A DNA stretch of 40,002 bases from an uncultured Clostridium sp. (GCA_948469655.1 CAOKMF010000012.1:1-40002), one strand, 5' to 3'. Positions 28,561-35,989 are shown, numbered from the stretch's first letter. The notes: generated by a model from the sequence alone, not told the origin. Numbers and translations are program-made.

Positions 28561-28821
28561 ATGCAAAAAGTATGTACTGATTTTCCTAAGTTTTATATTT
28601 GTGAGTATGGTGCATTCTACGAAGGACAGAAGCTTGCTCAATATAATTGGAATGGTGGCAATAATTATAGTTATGCTCAAATAGTTATACTTGATAAGTT
28701 TTTGTTTCATTATCATAATTATGTACCGCATATTTATTTTAGGGTCAGAGAGTTACATACGAAAAAAACTTGGAGCTTGCCATGTGAAGGCTACTTGGGA
28801 ATAAGTTATAGAAAATATTAA
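28561..28821 (+). CDS. phage-end hypothetical protein (86 aa)
   Basis: ATG 28561 with GGAGGG upstream; 86 residues rich in Tyr and aromatic residues, no recognised motif or helix. It is the last gene before the right att site and would be expressed from the promoter at 28222. Confidence 0.5.
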   Translation: MQKVCTDFPKFYICEYGAFYEGQKLAQYNWNGGNNYSYAQIVILDKFLFHYHNYVPHIYFRVRELHTKKTWSLPCEGYLGISYRKY

Positions 28822-28919
28822 AAAAAGTATTGCATTATAATTTTAGATGTGATATAAGATAGATATAGAATATCGAGACAGAAGAATAGAGCTTCTATTT
28901 ATTTTTATTATGAATATCA

Positions 28920-28945
28920 TTGCACAAAATCAAAGTTTTGTGCAA
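28920..28945. repeat. dif-like palindromic att site, right end of prophage
   Basis: Arms TTGCACAAAA (28920-28929) and TTTTGTGCAA (28936-28945) are perfect inverted repeats around a 6-bp centre TCAAAG, close to the architecture of Xer/dif sites. The left arm and centre repeat at 22789 and 22831; the right arm and centre repeat at 31025 and 32370. Confidence 0.6.
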
Positions 28946-29823
28946 AGAGGAGTGGGAGTAAAATATATGGACAACCTTTCATGGTGTCCTACCAACTATT
29001 GTTATATTAATGCTTTTAGAGTTTTATAGTCTATTATTTAGACAACTATATTACTTATTTATAAAAATGTCTTAAAATCGATTCTGAGGCTTTAATATTT
29101 TGTACTTATATTAGTTTACATTCTAATTTATTATTTCTATATAAAATCCTATATTATATTTTATAATTTTTTATTAAAATCTCGAAAATCGCTTAAATAC
29201 TTATATTAGCGATTTTTTAAGACATGTGTAACTATATTACTTTTTAATAAAAACGGCTTAAAATCGATTCTCGTGCTTCGTTTTTTTGCACTTTTTTAGC
29301 TATTTTAATAGAATTGCTTATAATCAGCAATTTATAGCATTTTAGTAAATTTTTATTATATATAATAACTGTATTTAAAATATTCGTATAAAATTAGACA
29401 TGTAATTATTGATTAGATATAAAAATGTCTTAAAAGCGATTTTAATATGTTTATAGTATAAAATTATTTTATATAATTAGTAAATTAAATTTATAACTTT
29501 AAAATAAAAATTATTATTTATAAACAATTGTAACAAATGTTCGTTTTTTATATATTCTTTTAAAATTAGTTTTATATAAATTTTTTGTAATTATAAATTA
29601 TCTTAATAAAATTTTATATTTATACTAAAATTTTTTTATTTGTTGTAGGATATTTTTAGATTTATAAATGTTATGTTTTGTAGTAAATCGCCTACTTCCT
29701 TACTTCCTACTCAATTTCAAGAAACAATAAATTCATAAATACGGCTTTAGTAAATATTTTATGCAAATAGTCCATAGAATCAAAAATAGAACTATCGAAT
29801 ATAGTCCTATTTTTGAAATCTTA
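28946..29823. repeat. AT-rich gene-free tract with degenerate repeats, unit 1
   Basis: About 0.9 kb without a credible ORF. It holds copies of a degenerate unit around CTTAAAATCGATTCT at 29042-29100 and 29228-29290 and a shorter one at 29421-29450, the 20-mer TAACAAATGTTCGTTTTTTA at 29531-29550 that recurs at 32881, and the hairpin 29774-29820. The same signposts recur at 31.0 and 32.4 kb. Confidence 0.6.
29774..29820. repeat. hairpin repeat, copy 1 (terminator-like)
   Basis: AAAAATAGAACTAT and ATAGTCCTATTTTT form a nearly perfect stem. Copies at 31047-31094 and 32391-32438 lie 6-8 bases after an att-like half site; here a weaker one (TTTTATGCAA, 29757-29766) precedes. It could terminate the minus-strand gene at 29824. 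Confidence 0.6.
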
Positions 29824-30096
29824 TCAGAGTCTGTATATACATGCCCAAACTACTTTACTAATTAATTTTTTTCTCTTAGATATGAAATCTGTAATAATCA
29901 CCCAAATGGATACCCAAACTATATCTATAAAGATTCCAATAGCCAATCCTTTTAGGGTATGTTTTAACGTTGCAGATGCATCTACAACCTCCCATGTAAA
30001 TGTGTATGCTACTATAGGGATAGCAAGCGCAATATCAAAAATTAATGGCCGACACATTTCACAAAGATCGCTTAAAAGATTTTTAATTAGTTTCAT
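29824..30096 (-). CDS. orphan membrane protein E with early in-frame CGG
   Basis: 90 residues with two helices (about 18-37 and 50-70). ATG at 30096 is preceded by AGGAGG. Codon 16 is CGG (30051-30049, next base C) and must be Arg; a shift would give two residues and stop. The overlapping plus-strand frame lacks a ribosome site and is taken as a shadow. It lies in the repeat tract next to the type III toxin-antitoxin locus. Function unknown. Confidence 0.55.
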   Translation of the reverse strand: MKLIKNLLSDLCEMCRPLIFDIALAIPIVAYTFTWEVVDASATLKHTLKGLAIGIFIDIVWVSIWVIITDFISKRKKLISKVVWACIYRL

Positions 30097-30234
30097 TTTT
30101 CTTTCCTCCTATATTGTTTATAGTTACATAACTTTTAACAAGTAAAAAAACAATAAGCATTTTGCTTAAATTTATTCTATTTTATCATATTTATAGTTTA
30201 AAGTAAATGATAACACTACTTTTTATAAAAAAGT

Positions 30235-30723
30235 TTAATTGCTATATTCTTTCTTTATATCTTTAATGAATTCAGGTAAATTAGTAAATGTAGCCACAAT
30301 TCCTTTGTTTGTATATGCAAATATATCTCTAGCTTTTTTATCTATTTCTTCTTTTACAGCTTTAGGAACTTTAATTGATATTCCTGCTTTTTTATATTCT
30401 TGTTCAATATATTTTTCTAAAGTTGGAAACATATTTTGAATTAGAAAAACAGCTTTTTTGCCAGCTAAATTTCTTGCAAACACAAAATTGTTGGGTTCTA
30501 TCCTTCTTTTAGTTTTTATTTCATTATATACCTTTAAATATTTATCATATTTAGATGACATAGGTACAAACCATAATATATTCTTATCTAGTTTATCTCT
30601 AAAGCAAAAATATGTAGGCCTTTTTGCTCCTTCTTCTTTATTTTCCATTAAGTGATATTTGGGATTGTACTTTTCTAAAAATTCATTTTTTATAAAATAT
30701 AATTTTCCTTCAACTATTTCCAT
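30235..30723 (-). CDS. cptN: type III toxin (CptN/ToxN-like endoribonuclease)
   Basis: 162 residues. RPTYFCFRDKLDKNILWFVPMSSKYDKY (about 35-62) is the core of ToxN/AbiQ/CptN-family RNases, whose partner is a repeat RNA that inhibits them by wrapping the protein. The upstream DNA holds exactly the expected parts: promoter, two pseudoknot-forming repeats, a terminator, then the toxin. Start at 30723 after AAGGAG. Target and role (phage defence by abortive infection is known for the family) are inferred. No in-frame CGG. Confidence 0.82.
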   Translation of the reverse strand: MEIVEGKLYFIKNEFLEKYNPKYHLMENKEEGAKRPTYFCFRDKLDKNILWFVPMSSKYDKYLKVYNEIKTKRRIEPNNFVFARNLAGKKAVFLIQNMFPTLEKYIEQEYKKAGISIKVPKAVKEEIDKKARDIFAYTNKGIVATFTNLPEFIKDIKKEYSN

Positions 30724-30744
30724 TATTCTCCTTATACAATAATA

Positions 30745-30763
30745 AGGGAGTGCAAGACTCCCT
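30745..30763 (-). terminator. attenuating terminator between antitoxin RNA and toxin
   Basis: AGGGAGT / ACTCCCT stem with a 5-base loop; on the minus strand it is followed by TATTATT. In type III systems this leaky terminator sets the RNA-to-toxin ratio. Confidence 0.75.
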
Positions 30764-30859
30764 CATTTATTCACCAGTGCATTTTCTCCTTGCCAACTGG
30801 GTGGCTGTTTTATCGATTATCTAGGGTATTTTACTCTTCGCCTCCTAGTAGGCAGTTTT
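30764..30859 (-). ncRNA. cptI: type III antitoxin RNA, two 48-nt repeats
   Basis: On the minus strand two units start with AAAACTGCC (30859) and AAAACAGCC (30811), spaced 48 bases. Each has a GCC...GGC stem. In unit 1 loop CTAGG can pair with downstream CCTAG, and in unit 2 loop CCAGT with downstream ACTGG: compensatory changes that preserve an H-type pseudoknot, the fold of ToxI/CptI RNAs. Both share the single-stranded AAGAG/AGGAG-AAAAT linker. Two repeats of about 45 nt match the CptIN class. Confidence 0.82.
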
Positions 30860-30873
30860 TATTTATATAATAT

Positions 30874-30903
30874 ATTATAGCATTTAATTATTCGAATTGT
30901 CAA
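30874..30903 (-). promoter_or_regulatory. promoter of the type III toxin-antitoxin operon
   Basis: Minus-strand TTGACA (30903-30898) and TATAAT (30879-30874) with 18 bases between. Start would fall about 10 bases before the first RNA repeat. Confidence 0.82.
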
Positions 30904-31024
30904 CAAATTCAAATAATTTTACTAAATTATTATATATAATGTATTCTATGCAAAAATTTAACTGTTTATTATATTTTTTAGTATAATTATTTTTAGCAAA
31001 TGTCGAATTTTTTGGTTGGTATTA

Positions 31025-31040
31025 TCAAAGTTTTGTGCAA
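31025..31040. repeat. att-like half site
   Basis: TCAAAGTTTTGTGCAA, identical to the centre and right arm of the palindrome at 28920. The left arm is replaced by GGTTGGTATTA, similar to that at 32370. Confidence 0.6.
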
Positions 31041-31046
31041 TAGAGT

Positions 31047-31094
31047 ATAGAATCAAAAATAGAACCATGCAATATGGTCCTATCTTCGTAAATC
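31047..31094. repeat. hairpin repeat, copy 2
   Basis: ATAGAACCAT / ATGGTCCTAT stem; same flanks as copy 1, and changes on both sides of the stem (CTAT to CCAT, ATAG to ATGG) keep pairing, which suggests selection on structure. Confidence 0.55.
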
Positions 31095-31793
31095 TTGCTA
31101 TTACTTTATATTAGCTACTTTTAGCTTGATGTTCCAACAACAACTTATATTAATTTTTATTAAAAACGCCTTAAATTTGATTTTATAGCTTCATTATTTT
31201 AGCCTATTTCTGGTTAGATTTTTTTACGTTATTGCAACCAACATTTTTTAAAAAATATATGGATTTAGATTATTTTTTTCAAAATCCATATATTCCAGCA
31301 TTTTTCACGATTTTACGGGCAACAAACTATATGTCTTTTTTATAAAAGCGGCTTAAAATCGATTCTCGTGCGTCGTTTTTTTAGCCATTTTTCAGTAATT
31401 TTCAGAGATGCCTAATTTATCAATATTTTAGTAGTTTTATATAAATTTCACTATAAATTATATTATTTAGTTTAATAATTATATCTAATTCACAAATTTA
31501 TAAAATTATCATTATAATATGTAAAAATTTATTTTAGACACATGTTCGGTTTTAAATTTTAATGTTCGTATTATAAAATTGTAAATTTAACATTGCACAA
31601 ATTTTTTATGAATTTTAATTTTTAATTATAAATTATATTTTTATAATTTTATTTTGTAAATTTTTATATAGAAAATTTTTGTATTTTTTATTTATTTTAA
31701 AATCTCGAATTTTCAAAACTGCCCCTCTCTCCTACTCTTCCTGTTTCCTAGGCAAAATTGAAAAATTATCCAACATAAGGTCAAAATCCATTC

Positions 31794-31823
31794 TTGACAT
31801 AATTCTATGTTAAGTGATATAAT
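31794..31823 (+). promoter_or_regulatory. promoter of orphan gene F
   Basis: TTGACA (31794-31799) and TATAAT (31818-31823), 18-base spacer. Confidence 0.75.
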
Positions 31824-31871
31824 TTCCATATTAATAAGAGTGGAGAACTCTAAGCAGAAAGGAGAATATGC

Positions 31872-32102
31872 ATGTATATAAGGAAAATCTTAAAAGAGGT
31901 AAACATAATTCTTGACAAAGCATTAGAGAAATTTCATCTATCCGATTTAACACGGGCTTTTGTAAAACTTCTTTTCATTCCATTCCCTTTTGCACTAATA
32001 GCTACCTTTATTCCTTGTGTTTTTATAGGTTGGCTAATAGCAATTACAGGAGGAATATTTGGAGCAGCCGTTGTTGGTTATAGTATTTTTTATAACGACT
32101 AA
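31872..32102 (+). CDS. orphan membrane protein F with early in-frame CGG
   Basis: 76 residues: an amphipathic N-terminus and two helices (about 31-53 and 56-72). AAAGGAG precedes ATG 31872; a second ATG at 31868 opens a 15-codon frame only. Codon 28 is CGG (31953, next base G), read as Arg in the open frame; a shift would stop after three codons. It has its own promoter, a small leader stem (AGAGT/ACTCT) and a strong terminator, the same cassette layout as orphans A-D. Function unknown. Confidence 0.65.
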   Translation: MYIRKILKEVNIILDKALEKFHLSDLTRAFVKLLFIPFPFALIATFIPCVFIGWLIAITGGIFGAAVVGYSIFYND

Positions 32103-32110
32103 TTTTTAAA

Positions 32111-32135
32111 AGGGCAACGTAAAAAGCGTTGCCCT
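32111..32135 (+). terminator. terminator of orphan gene F
   Basis: Perfect AGGGCAACG / CGTTGCCCT stem followed by CCTTTCTT. Confidence 0.8.
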
Positions 32136-32369
32136 CCTTTCTTAATCATTCGATTACCCTACTCATTATTTACTTTTATTTTCGTATTTACAAATTTTTA
32201 TTATAATAAATTTATAACAATTATGTGTAAATACCTAAAAACAGTACTCTTCCCTATTCCATTAATAACAGAATTTGGCATTCTTTTTCCAGTTTCCTAC
32301 TTAGAAATGGAGTTATTAATTCTATATTTGTTTTCAAATAAAAATATGTATAATTTTTGGTTTGTATTA

Positions 32370-32385
32370 TCAAAGTTTTGTGCAA
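32370..32385. repeat. att-like half site
   Basis: TCAAAGTTTTGTGCAA again, with left flank GGTTTGTATTA. Hairpin copy 3 follows six bases later. Confidence 0.6.
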
Positions 32386-32390
32386 AATAA

Positions 32391-32438
32391 TATAAAATCA
32401 AAATTTAACCATACGAATATAGTCCTACTCTTGAAATT
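32391..32438. repeat. hairpin repeat, copy 3 (degenerate)
   Basis: Recognisable by AAAATCAAAAT, AACCATACGAATATAGTCCTA and TTGAAATTTT in the same order as copies 1 and 2; the stem is weaker. Confidence 0.45.
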
Positions 32439-32949
32439 TTGCCATTCCTTGCCATTATGCATATTTCAGCTTATTATTTTGACAACAAGCTATATTACTT
32501 TTTAATAAAGTTGCTTTAAAATCCATTCTGAAACTTCATTGTTTTAGTTTATTCCTGATTTTAAAAAATTTATATAACTTTAGATTATTTTATCAAAATT
32601 TCCTAAATCCTTATTCTTCAGCTGTTTTTCGATACTTTTTATAAATACCTAAAAATCAACATTTTATTAAAATTATATTATAAAGATTAGATTGTATTAT
32701 ATAAACATCAAATTTAAGACTTGTGTAAAAATCTTATTGGAAAAATTATTAAAATGTCTTAAATTTGATTTTAGAGCTTCATAATATAAAAATATATTAC
32801 AGATCAATAATCTAAATTTATATAATAATTATACAAAAAATTATAAGATTATAATGTAAAAATTTATTTATAAACATTTATAACAAATGTTCGTTTTTTA
32901 AAATATTGAAATTAATATCTTCCCACCTACTCTATTCATTTTTTTAAGT

Positions 32950-33180
32950 TTATTCTCTTATATCTTTTTCTTGCACTTGAACAGAGGTTTGTGTATCATG
33001 TTGTTTTCCATAAATTTCAGCAATTTTAGTAGATTGTGCTTGTATTTTAGTAATTTGTTCTGGTTGCAACTTCCAAGATTTCTTTTCTTTATTATCTCTT
33101 TCCTCAGATATTATCATTAAAGGAGTTTTAAAACCATCTTGTTTAATCCCATAATAATATTCAAGATATTTATCATAATA
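32950..33180 (-). pseudogene. 5'-truncated gene remnant
   Basis: On the minus strand an open frame of about 76 codons runs from 33180 to TAA 32952-32950 without a start codon or ribosome site: YYDKYLEYYYGIKQDGFK..., then a Gln/Lys-rich tail. It begins just after an in-frame TAA. Its amino-acid composition looks protein-like, so it is probably the decayed C-terminus of an accessory gene. Family not recognised. Confidence 0.4.
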
Positions 33181-33311
33181 TTATGTTAATTATTCGATGA
33201 TCACAAACTTGACGTTTATGTAAAATTATGGTAATATAATTATACATTTTATAGTTGTAATATTTTATGAAATGAGGAAACTAAAATTTTAAACAAGATG
33301 AGGAGAAAAAA

Positions 33312-33929
33312 ATGAAAGATTTTTTAAATGAAAAGGAAGGCACTTTATTATCTGAATTTTGGGATTTTTCAAAAGATGTAGAACGGTTATTAGAGCAATT
33401 TAGCATAGCACCAAAGTTTCCAATTGATATTGAAAAAATGGCTAAAGAGTTAGGTTTTTGCATAAAAGAAAGTATAGAATATGGTGAAGAATTTTCGTCT
33501 TTTTATGCTTATGCAAGTCAAAATTTTATAGTGTTTAGAAAAAATTTAATGTACAAAGAAAAAAGATGGATAATTGCCAAAGTAGTAACAGCTTTTTTAA
33601 TAAATAATGGTGAAATAAAAAATATAATTAATATACCTGATCCATTTTTTATTAATAATAATGTTGATGAATTTTACTCAGATGCATTGGCAATATTGCT
33701 TTTGTTACCAATCTTCTTGTTTAAGAAGGAAATCTACGAACACATGGGTAAATCCAATAATTTACTGCAAGAATTAAGTAATAAAGCACAAATTCCAATG
33801 ATGCAGCTTGCAAGTGGATACCAACTAATAAAACTACTTCTTTGTTTTCAAAGAAGTAGAGAATTTATAAAAGCTAACTATGATACAAAATTAGTTTCAC
33901 CTGATCAATATGAAGATATCTTCATTTGA
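33312..33929 (+). CDS. degenerate ImmA/IrrE-like protein with early in-frame CGG
   Basis: 205 residues. IAPKFPIDIEKMAKELGF (about 31-48) and DALAILLLLPIFLF (about 124-137) follow the plan of ImmA/IrrE peptidases that cleave phage repressors, but the HExxH zinc motif is missing at its expected place (RWIIAKVVTAFLI), so it would be inactive as a protease. Codon 25 is CGG (33384, next base T) and reads as Arg; a shift would stop after two codons. Promoter TTGACG/TAATAT at 33209-33237. It sits at the border of the repeat tract. Confidence 0.55.
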   Translation: MKDFLNEKEGTLLSEFWDFSKDVERLLEQFSIAPKFPIDIEKMAKELGFCIKESIEYGEEFSSFYAYASQNFIVFRKNLMYKEKRWIIAKVVTAFLINNGEIKNIINIPDPFFINNNVDEFYSDALAILLLLPIFLFKKEIYEHMGKSNNLLQELSNKAQIPMMQLASGYQLIKLLLCFQRSREFIKANYDTKLVSPDQYEDIFI

Positions 33930-34125
33930 ATTCATTTCATAATATCCTAAGACTTTGGGATGTTTAGTAAATTACTATTTATTATAAAATTATAATAAAT
34001 AGTAATTTTTTCTTTATAACATACTAATTATGCTATTTGACAACTAAAATTAATTACTTGATTTTTTTCTTCTTATAGTATAATATTATTGATATAAAAG
34101 TACTTAAGATATGGAGGTTGTATAC

Positions 34126-35109
34126 ATGATAGATAAAAAAGATAATCCAGAGTTTTTGAATTCATTTTTACAATATTCTTCTGTTATATTAAATAAATCT
34201 CAAAATAGTATAAAAGAATACAATTATGACCTTTCTAACTTTTTTAAGTTTATGTCCAATCATTTAGGATTATCTTCAGAAGAAGATATCAAAAATACTG
34301 ATATAAAAGGCCTTGATATTTCCTTTTTAAAGCAAATTACATTAGAAGATATACATTCATATCTATATTATCTAAAAGAACAGTTTAATAGTAAACCTGC
34401 AACACTAGCAAGGAAAACATCTACTATACGAATATTTTTTTCTTATATGACTAATAAAGAAAAAGAATTAGAAATAAATCCTGCTCAAAATTTAGAAAAT
34501 CCTAAGCTCGACAGAAGGCAACCTAAATATTTAACTCTTGAAGAAAGCCAGAAACTACTTGAAGTTTCTAATCAAGGCGTAAATGGTAGTAATCGAAATA
34601 CTGAAAGAGATTTTGCAATTATAACTTTATTTTTAAACTGTGGAATGCGTTTATCTGAGCTTATTGGTATTAACTTGAAAGATATAAAATTTGACGAATG
34701 CAAAATGACAGTTATTGGTAAAGGTAATAAAGAAAGAACCATTTATCTTAATAAAGCTTGTATGAAAGCAATTAATAGTTATTTAGAAGTAAGACCAAAG
34801 GAAGGTATAAAGCCAAAAGACGAAGATGCTTTGTTTTTAAGTGAGCGATTAGAAAGAATTAGTAGAAGAACTGTGCAATATATTGTTGAAAAAGAATTAA
34901 AAAAGGCTGGACTTGATACGGATAAATATTCGGTTCATAAATTAAGACATACTGCTGCGACTCTTATGTATCAATATGGTAATGTAGATATAAGGGCTCT
35001 TCAAGAACTTTTAGGACACGAAAGTATTTCTACTACTGAAATATATACACATGTTGCAAATGTTCAAGTAAGAAATGCAGTTGAAAGAAATCCATTATCA
35101 GGTGAATAA
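34126..35109 (+). CDS. xerC: tyrosine recombinase XerC/XerD family
   Basis: 327 residues from ATG 34126, chosen because TATGGAGG precedes it. N-terminal SAM-like domain, then the catalytic set: Arg in NCGMRLSELIG, Lys in VIGKGNKERTI, H-x-x-R in VHKLRHTAATLMY, His in ELLGHESIS and Tyr in TEIYTHV. Chromosome-type Xer resolves dimers at dif and is used by integrase-less filamentous phages. It is the only recombinase in the window and the natural candidate for acting on the att/dif-like sites 5-11 kb upstream. Intact, no CGG. Confidence 0.88.
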   Translation: MIDKKDNPEFLNSFLQYSSVILNKSQNSIKEYNYDLSNFFKFMSNHLGLSSEEDIKNTDIKGLDISFLKQITLEDIHSYLYYLKEQFNSKPATLARKTSTIRIFFSYMTNKEKELEINPAQNLENPKLDRRQPKYLTLEESQKLLEVSNQGVNGSNRNTERDFAIITLFLNCGMRLSELIGINLKDIKFDECKMTVIGKGNKERTIYLNKACMKAINSYLEVRPKEGIKPKDEDALFLSERLERISRRTVQYIVEKELKKAGLDTDKYSVHKLRHTAATLMYQYGNVDIRALQELLGHESISTTEIYTHVANVQVRNAVERNPLSGE

Positions 35110-35120
35110 ATTAAAAGAAT

Positions 35121-35164
35121 AAACCCGCATGCAAGAAAAGAACTTTCTCAGAGCATACGGGTTT
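35121..35164. terminator. terminator between xerC and orphan G
   Basis: AAACCCG (35121-35127) pairs with CGGGTTT (35158-35164), with an inner AGAAAG/CTTTCT stem; T runs on both strands suit the two convergent genes. Confidence 0.75.
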
Positions 35165-35195
35165 TCTTTTTGATTATAACAGATTAGATATGGTT

Positions 35196-35546
35196 TTAAA
35201 TACAGTTATCAATGATGTATTGCACTAATGAAATAACTTTGTCTACATCATCAATAAAAGAGATGTCATCCAAGTTGCACCTTTTTAATTCTTTAAACTT
35301 TTTTGAAAATTTCATAGGTCTAGTCTCTTTTACAAAAAGTTTTCGGATAAGTGTACCTTCACCTTCTTCATCAAGAAAAGGTTCAGTAAGACTTCTCTTG
35401 ATTTTAATATACATGGGCCACTCGTAGCAACTATTTATAAGCTTGCCATAGATGTAATTGTTGCTCGATAATCCTGCATACATAGCTACCTTGTGTTCCT
35501 TCTGATTCTTGTCTACCCGTAAAATAGATAGTACAACTAACTTCAT
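35196..35546 (-). CDS. orphan protein G with early in-frame CGG
   Basis: 116 residues, soluble, unrecognised. Start at 35546 after AAAGGAGG. Codon 10 is CGG (35519-35517, next base G) and must be Arg; a shift would give one residue then stop. Codon use (CGT, AAG, GAG) differs from flanking yneA and xerC. It has its own terminator and a minus-strand TATAAT near 35625. Another member, in layout, of the orphan-cassette set. Confidence 0.65.
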   Translation of the reverse strand: MKLVVLSILRVDKNQKEHKVAMYAGLSSNNYIYGKLINSCYEWPMYIKIKRSLTEPFLDEEGEGTLIRKLFVKETRPMKFSKKFKELKRCNLDDISFIDDVDKVISLVQYIIDNCI

Positions 35547-35646
35547 CTTCTTTCCTCCTTTAGAAATCTGTCATTAAATGTTTCTACATAAGCTTTTTAG
35601 CTAAATGCTTTTCAATTATAACATATATTAACATAATTTTCAAGAT

Positions 35647-35943
35647 TTAATATGTAGGAATTCCTAATACTTGGTCAGCATGCAAATCTGAACTTTTTAA
35701 ATTATTTACTATCTTTATATTTGTAATTATATCTCTTATATCATTATCTTTATAATAATCATTACTATCTTTTTCTTCTTTGGCTATTTCCCATAAAGTA
35801 TCACCCATAGTTACTGTTACTTTTTTGTATGATAAATCTTGATGAGAAAATGTATTTCCCGTCATAATTAAGACTAGTCCAATTGTTAATCCTATAATTA
35901 AAACTATTGCTCTTATTAATTTTTTCTTTGATTTTACTATCAT
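35647..35943 (-). CDS. yneA: YneA-like SOS cell-division inhibitor
   Basis: 98 residues: one N-terminal membrane helix (about 11-28) and a LysM domain (VTVTMGDTLWEIAKEE... HADQVLGIP), the plan of YneA, which delays septation during SOS in Gram-positives. The upstream promoter carries a LexA-like box in its spacer, which strongly supports the role. RBS AAAAGGAG precedes the start at 35943. No CGG. Confidence 0.82.
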   Translation of the reverse strand: MIVKSKKKLIRAIVLIIGLTIGLVLIMTGNTFSHQDLSYKKVTVTMGDTLWEIAKEEKDSNDYYKDNDIRDIITNIKIVNNLKSSDLHADQVLGIPTY

Positions 35944-35989
35944 AATTTATTCTCCTTTTTTACGAACATTCATTCCTAACTTTAAATTG

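Larger units (their letters stand above)
22832..28934 (+). mobile_element. integrated filamentous phage (inovirus), about 6.1 kb
   Basis: A block of small genes in inovirus order: possible ssDNA-binding protein, coat-like protein then terminator, tiny membrane proteins, Zot (pI), pIII-like and pVI-like proteins, and Rep, followed by a divergent repressor pair and a hairpin-rich origin-like region. It is bounded by direct repeats ATTGCACAAAATCAAA at 22830 and 28919. No integrase lies inside, so use of a host Xer recombinase at a dif-like site is inferred, as known for other inoviruses. Order of genes is seen; the virus itself is inferred. Confidence 0.75.
30904..31793. repeat. AT-rich gene-free tract with degenerate repeats, unit 2
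   Basis: No credible ORF. It includes an att-like half site (31025-31040), the hairpin repeat (31047-31094), CTTAAA units at 31137-31200 and 31319-31385 (the latter nearly identical to 29228-29290 around CGGCTTAAAATCGATTCTCG), and a pyrimidine-rich CTCTCTCCTACTCTTCC end near 31728, matching unit ends near 29690 and 32920. Confidence 0.6.
32136..32949. repeat. AT-rich gene-free tract with degenerate repeats, unit 3
   Basis: No credible ORF. It has the att-like half site (32370-32385), hairpin copy 3 (32391-32438), CTTAAA units at 32484-32550 and 32739-32785, the repeated 20-mer at 32881-32900 and a final CTTCCCACCTACTC near 32921, in the same order as units 1 and 2. Confidence 0.6.

Noticed and set aside
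29813..30145. Plus-strand ORF over the orphan E gene
   Set aside because: No ribosome site; the minus-strand frame has AGGAGG and coherent membrane helices.
28946..32949. CRISPR array in the repeat tract
   Set aside because: Repeats are degenerate, irregularly spaced and of unequal length, with no cas genes.
33155..33195. Classical dif site around TTATGTTAATT at 33181
   Set aside because: The right arm resembles dif, but no left arm at the proper 6-bp spacing was found.
1596..35546. A strict rule that CGGG is Arg and CGGA/T/C is a shift
   Set aside because: Five of eight orphan sites fit, but 15058 (CGGA), 30051 (CGGC) and 33384 (CGGT) also appear to be read as Arg.
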